A DNA stretch of 64,000 nt from Pseudomonas sp. RIT623 (GTDB lineage Bacteria; Pseudomonadota; Gammaproteobacteria; Pseudomonadales; Pseudomonadaceae): NCBI RefSeq assembly GCF_004519305.1, contig NZ_SOZA01000002.1:186001-250000 (forward strand), read 5' to 3'. This document shows, piece by piece, positions 61,733 to 64,000 of this stretch. The translations under genes and the position numbers were made by a program. The notes beneath the pieces were generated by a model. The model was given only the letters and a program-made list of their open reading frames with translations. It did no database searches and was not told the origin of the DNA. Each line of letters opens with the position of its first letter. Position 1 is the stretch's first letter.

Positions 61733-64000
61733 ATGCCCCAGGTGGATCCCGAGCTGTTCGACCGCGGCCAGTTCCAGGCGGAACTGGCCCTCAAGGCTAG
61801 CCCCATCGCCGCGTTCAAGAAGGCCATCCGCATGGCCGGCGAGGTGCTCGACAAGCGTTTTCGCGAGGGCCGGGAGATCCGCCGCCTGATCGAGGACCGT
61901 GCCTGGTTCGTCGATAACATCCTGCAACAGGCCTGGCGCCAGTTCGACTGGGGCAATCCCGACGGCATCGCCCTGGTCGCCGTCGGCGGCTATGGTCGCG
62001 GCGAGCTGCACCCGTACTCCGACATCGACCTGCTGATCCTGCTCGAGGCCGCCGAGCACGAGCAGTACCGCGACGCCATCGAACGTTTTCTGACCTTGCT
62101 GTGGGACATCGGCCTGGAAGTCGGTCAGAGCGTGCGCACTGTCGACGAATGCGCCGAGCAGGCGCGCGCCGACCTCACGGTCATCACCAACCTGATGGAA
62201 AGCCGCACCATCGCCGGCCCCGAGCCACTGCGCCAGCGCATGCTCGATGCCACCAGCACGGCGCACATGTGGCCGAGCAAGGAGTTCTTCCTGGCCAAAC
62301 GCGCCGAACTCAAGGCCCGCCACCACAAGTACAACGACACCGAGTACAACCTGGAGCCCAACGTCAAGGGCGGCCCCGGCGGCCTGCGCGACATCCAGAC
62401 GGTGTTGTGGGTAGCTCGGCGCCAGTACGGCACCCTCAACCTGCACGCCTTGGCCGGCGAGGACTTCCTGCTGGAAAGCGAGAACGAGCTGCTGGCCTCG
62501 TCCCAGGCCTTCCTCTGGCGTGTGCGCTACGCCCTGCACATGCTCGCCGGGCGCGCCGAAGACCGCTTGCTGTTCGACCACCAGCGCAGCATCGCCGCGC
62601 TGCTGGGCTACAGCGACGACAACCCCAAGCGCGCCATCGAGCAGTTCATGCAGCAGTACTACCGGGTGGTGATGAGCATCAGCCAGTTGTGCGACCTGAT
62701 CATCCAGCACTTCGAGGAGGTGATCCTCGCCGATGACAGCGGCAGCACGCAGCCGCTCAACGCCCGGTTCCGCCTACACGACGGCTATATCGAGGCAGCC
62801 AACCCCAACGTGTTCCGCCGCACACCGTTCGCCATGCTGGAAATCTTCGTGCTGATGGCCCAGCACCCGGAAATCAAGGGTGTGCGCGCCGACACCGTGC
62901 GCCTGCTGCGCGAGCATCGTCATCTGATCGACGACAAGTTCCGCCACGATATCCGCAACACCAGCCTGTTCATCGAACTGTTCAAGTGCGAAATCGGTAT
63001 CCACCGCAACCTGCGGCGGATGAACCGCTACGGCATCCTCGGCCGCTACCTGCCGGAATTCGGCCTGATCGTCGGGCAGATGCAGCACGACCTGTTCCAC
63101 ATCTATACGGTCGACGCCCACACCCTCAACCTGATCAAGCACCTGCGCAAGCTGCAGTACACCCCGGTGTCGGAGAAATTCCCGCTGGCCAGCAAGCTCA
63201 TGGGCCGTCTGCCCAAGCCCGAGCTGATCTACCTGGCCGGGCTGTACCATGACATCGGCAAGGGCCGCCAGGGCGACCATTCCGAGCTTGGCGCGGTAGA
63301 CGCGCAAGCCTTCTGCGCGCGGCACCAGCTACCCGCCTGGGACAGCCGGCTGATCGTCTGGCTGGTGCAGAACCACCTGGTGATGTCCACCACCGCCCAG
63401 CGCAAGGACCTCTCCGACCCGCAGGTGATCAACGATTTCGCCCTGCATGTCGGCGATGAGACACGCCTGGACTACCTCTATGTGCTGACCGTGGCCGACA
63501 TCAACGCCACCAACCCCAGCCTGTGGAACTCCTGGCGGGCAAGCCTGCTGCGCCAGCTCTACACCGAGACCAAGCGCGCCCTGCGCCGGGGCCTGGAGAA
63601 CCCGCTGGACCGCGAGGAGCAGATCCGCCAGACCCAATCCGCGGCCCTGGATATTCTCGTGCGCGAAGGCACCGACCCGGACGACGTCGAGCAGTTGTGG
63701 TCACAGCTGGGCGATGACTACTTCCTCAAGCACAACGCCGCCGACGTGGCCTGGCACAGCGACGCGATCCTCCAGCAGCCGGCCGACGGCGGCCCACTGG
63801 TGCTGATCAAGGAAACCACCCAGCGCGAGTTCGAGGGCGGCACGCAGATCTTCATCTATGCCCCCGACCAGCATGACTTCTTCGCCGTGACCGTGGCCGC
63901 CATGGCCCAACTCAACCTGAACATTCACGATGCGCGGATCATCACCTCGAGCAGCCAGTTCACCCTCGACACCTACATCGTGCTCGACAACGACGGCGGC
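61733..64000 (+). CDS. glnD: Bifunctional uridylyltransferase/uridylyl-removing enzyme GlnD (3'-truncated by window)
   Basis: GlnD senses glutamine and uridylylates or deuridylylates the PII protein. The 756 visible codons start [14 protein letters not shown] and include the nucleotidyltransferase motif [19 protein letters not shown] near residues 83-101. They also cover the HD domain ([15 protein letters not shown] near 504-518) and the first ACT domain (about 700 on). The full protein is about 900 residues, so the end lies outside. AAGGA lies about 10 nt before the ATG. Confidence 0.97.
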   Translation, partial: MPQVDPELFDRGQFQAELALKASPIAAFKKAIRMAGEVLDKRFREGREIRRLIEDRAWFVDNILQQAWRQFDWGNPDGIALVAVGGYGRGELHPYSDIDLLILLEAAEHEQYRDAIERFLTLLWDIGLEVGQSVRTVDECAEQARADLTVITNLMESRTIAGPEPLRQRMLDATSTAHMWPSKEFFLAKRAELKARHHKYNDTEYNLEPNVKGGPGGLRDIQTVLWVARRQYGTLNLHALAGEDFLLESENELLASSQAFLWRVRYALHMLAGRAEDRLLFDHQRSIAALLGYSDDNPKRAIEQFMQQYYRVVMSISQLCDLIIQHFEEVILADDSGSTQPLNARFRLHDGYIEAANPNVFRRTPFAMLEIFVLMAQHPEIKGVRADTVRLLREHRHLIDDKFRHDIRNTSLFIELFKCEIGIHRNLRRMNRYGILGRYLPEFGLIVGQMQHDLFHIYTVDAHTLNLIKHLRKLQYTPVSEKFPLASKLMGRLPKPELIYLAGLYHDIGKGRQGDHSELGAVDAQAFCARHQLPAWDSRLIVWLVQNHLVMSTTAQRKDLSDPQVINDFALHVGDETRLDYLYVLTVADINATNPSLWNSWRASLLRQLYTETKRALRRGLENPLDREEQIRQTQSAALDILVREGTDPDDVEQLWSQLGDDYFLKHNAADVAWHSDAILQQPADGGPLVLIKETTQREFEGGTQIFIYAPDQHDFFAVTVAAMAQLNLNIHDARIITSSSQFTLDTYIVLDNDGG

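Overview
This 64 kb window is a chromosomal segment of a Pseudomonas of the P. putida group. The evidence is GC-rich coding sequence, the gene order recX-recA-cinA ... mutS-fdxA-rsmZ-rpoS-nlpD-pcm-surE-truD-ispF, the Pseudomonas-type RsmZ RNA downstream of rpoS, and REP elements of the 'GTAGGAGC...' type. Apart from one insertion, it is a conserved housekeeping backbone.

Layout. 1-2964: the end of a LOG-family gene, then recX, recA (with a LexA box) and pncC/cinA on the minus strand. About 3000-22440: an R-type tailocin (phage-tail-like bacteriocin) cluster inserted between cinA and mutS. It is entirely on the minus strand and has no capsid, portal, terminase, integrase or replication genes. 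In transcription order it holds: an S24-type repressor; a candidate promoter overlapped by TGCAT half-sites; a leader of about 300 nt containing an intrinsic terminator; holin; a Com-like zinc ribbon; an LlpA (putidacin L1-like) lectin bacteriocin; a tail protein; gpV spike; a modular GH24 lysozyme; gpW; gpJ; gpI; tail fibre; fibre chaperone; a second collar/fibre protein; a terminator; sheath; tube; gpE and frameshifted E'; tape measure; gpU; gpX; gpD; two unknown small genes; a second Com-like zinc ribbon; a GH19 endolysin; and Rz with a nested Rz1.

22595-31275: mutS, fdxA, the sRNA gene rsmZ with a GacA-type upstream box, rpoS, nlpD, pcm, surE, truD and ispF. 31430-34418: formaldehyde detoxification (fghA-adhC) with a divergent LysR regulator. 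34523-46634: ispD, ftsB, eno, kdsA, pyrG, tilS, accA, dnaE and rnhB. 46636-60568: a dense minus-strand envelope and translation run (lpxB, lpxA, fabZ, lpxD, skp, bamA, rseP, dxr, cdsA, uppS, frr, pyrH, tsf, rpsB). 60925-64000: map and the 5' part of glnD, on the plus strand.

The points most worth following are all in the tailocin. (1) Two paralogous Com-like zinc-ribbon genes each sit directly before a lethal gene (LlpA and the endolysin), with no mom gene present. (2) A T4-lysozyme-like muramidase with a large unknown N-terminal domain splits the normally contiguous gpV-gpW pair. (3) The E/E' tape-measure chaperone frame shift occurs at CTT TGA, the same type of +1 site as in prfB. (4) Shared operator half-sites suggest one repressor controls both itself, probably from a leaderless mRNA, and the structural operon. 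Starts were chosen from visible ribosome binding sites and family lengths; family assignments come from reading the translated sequence, not from a database search.
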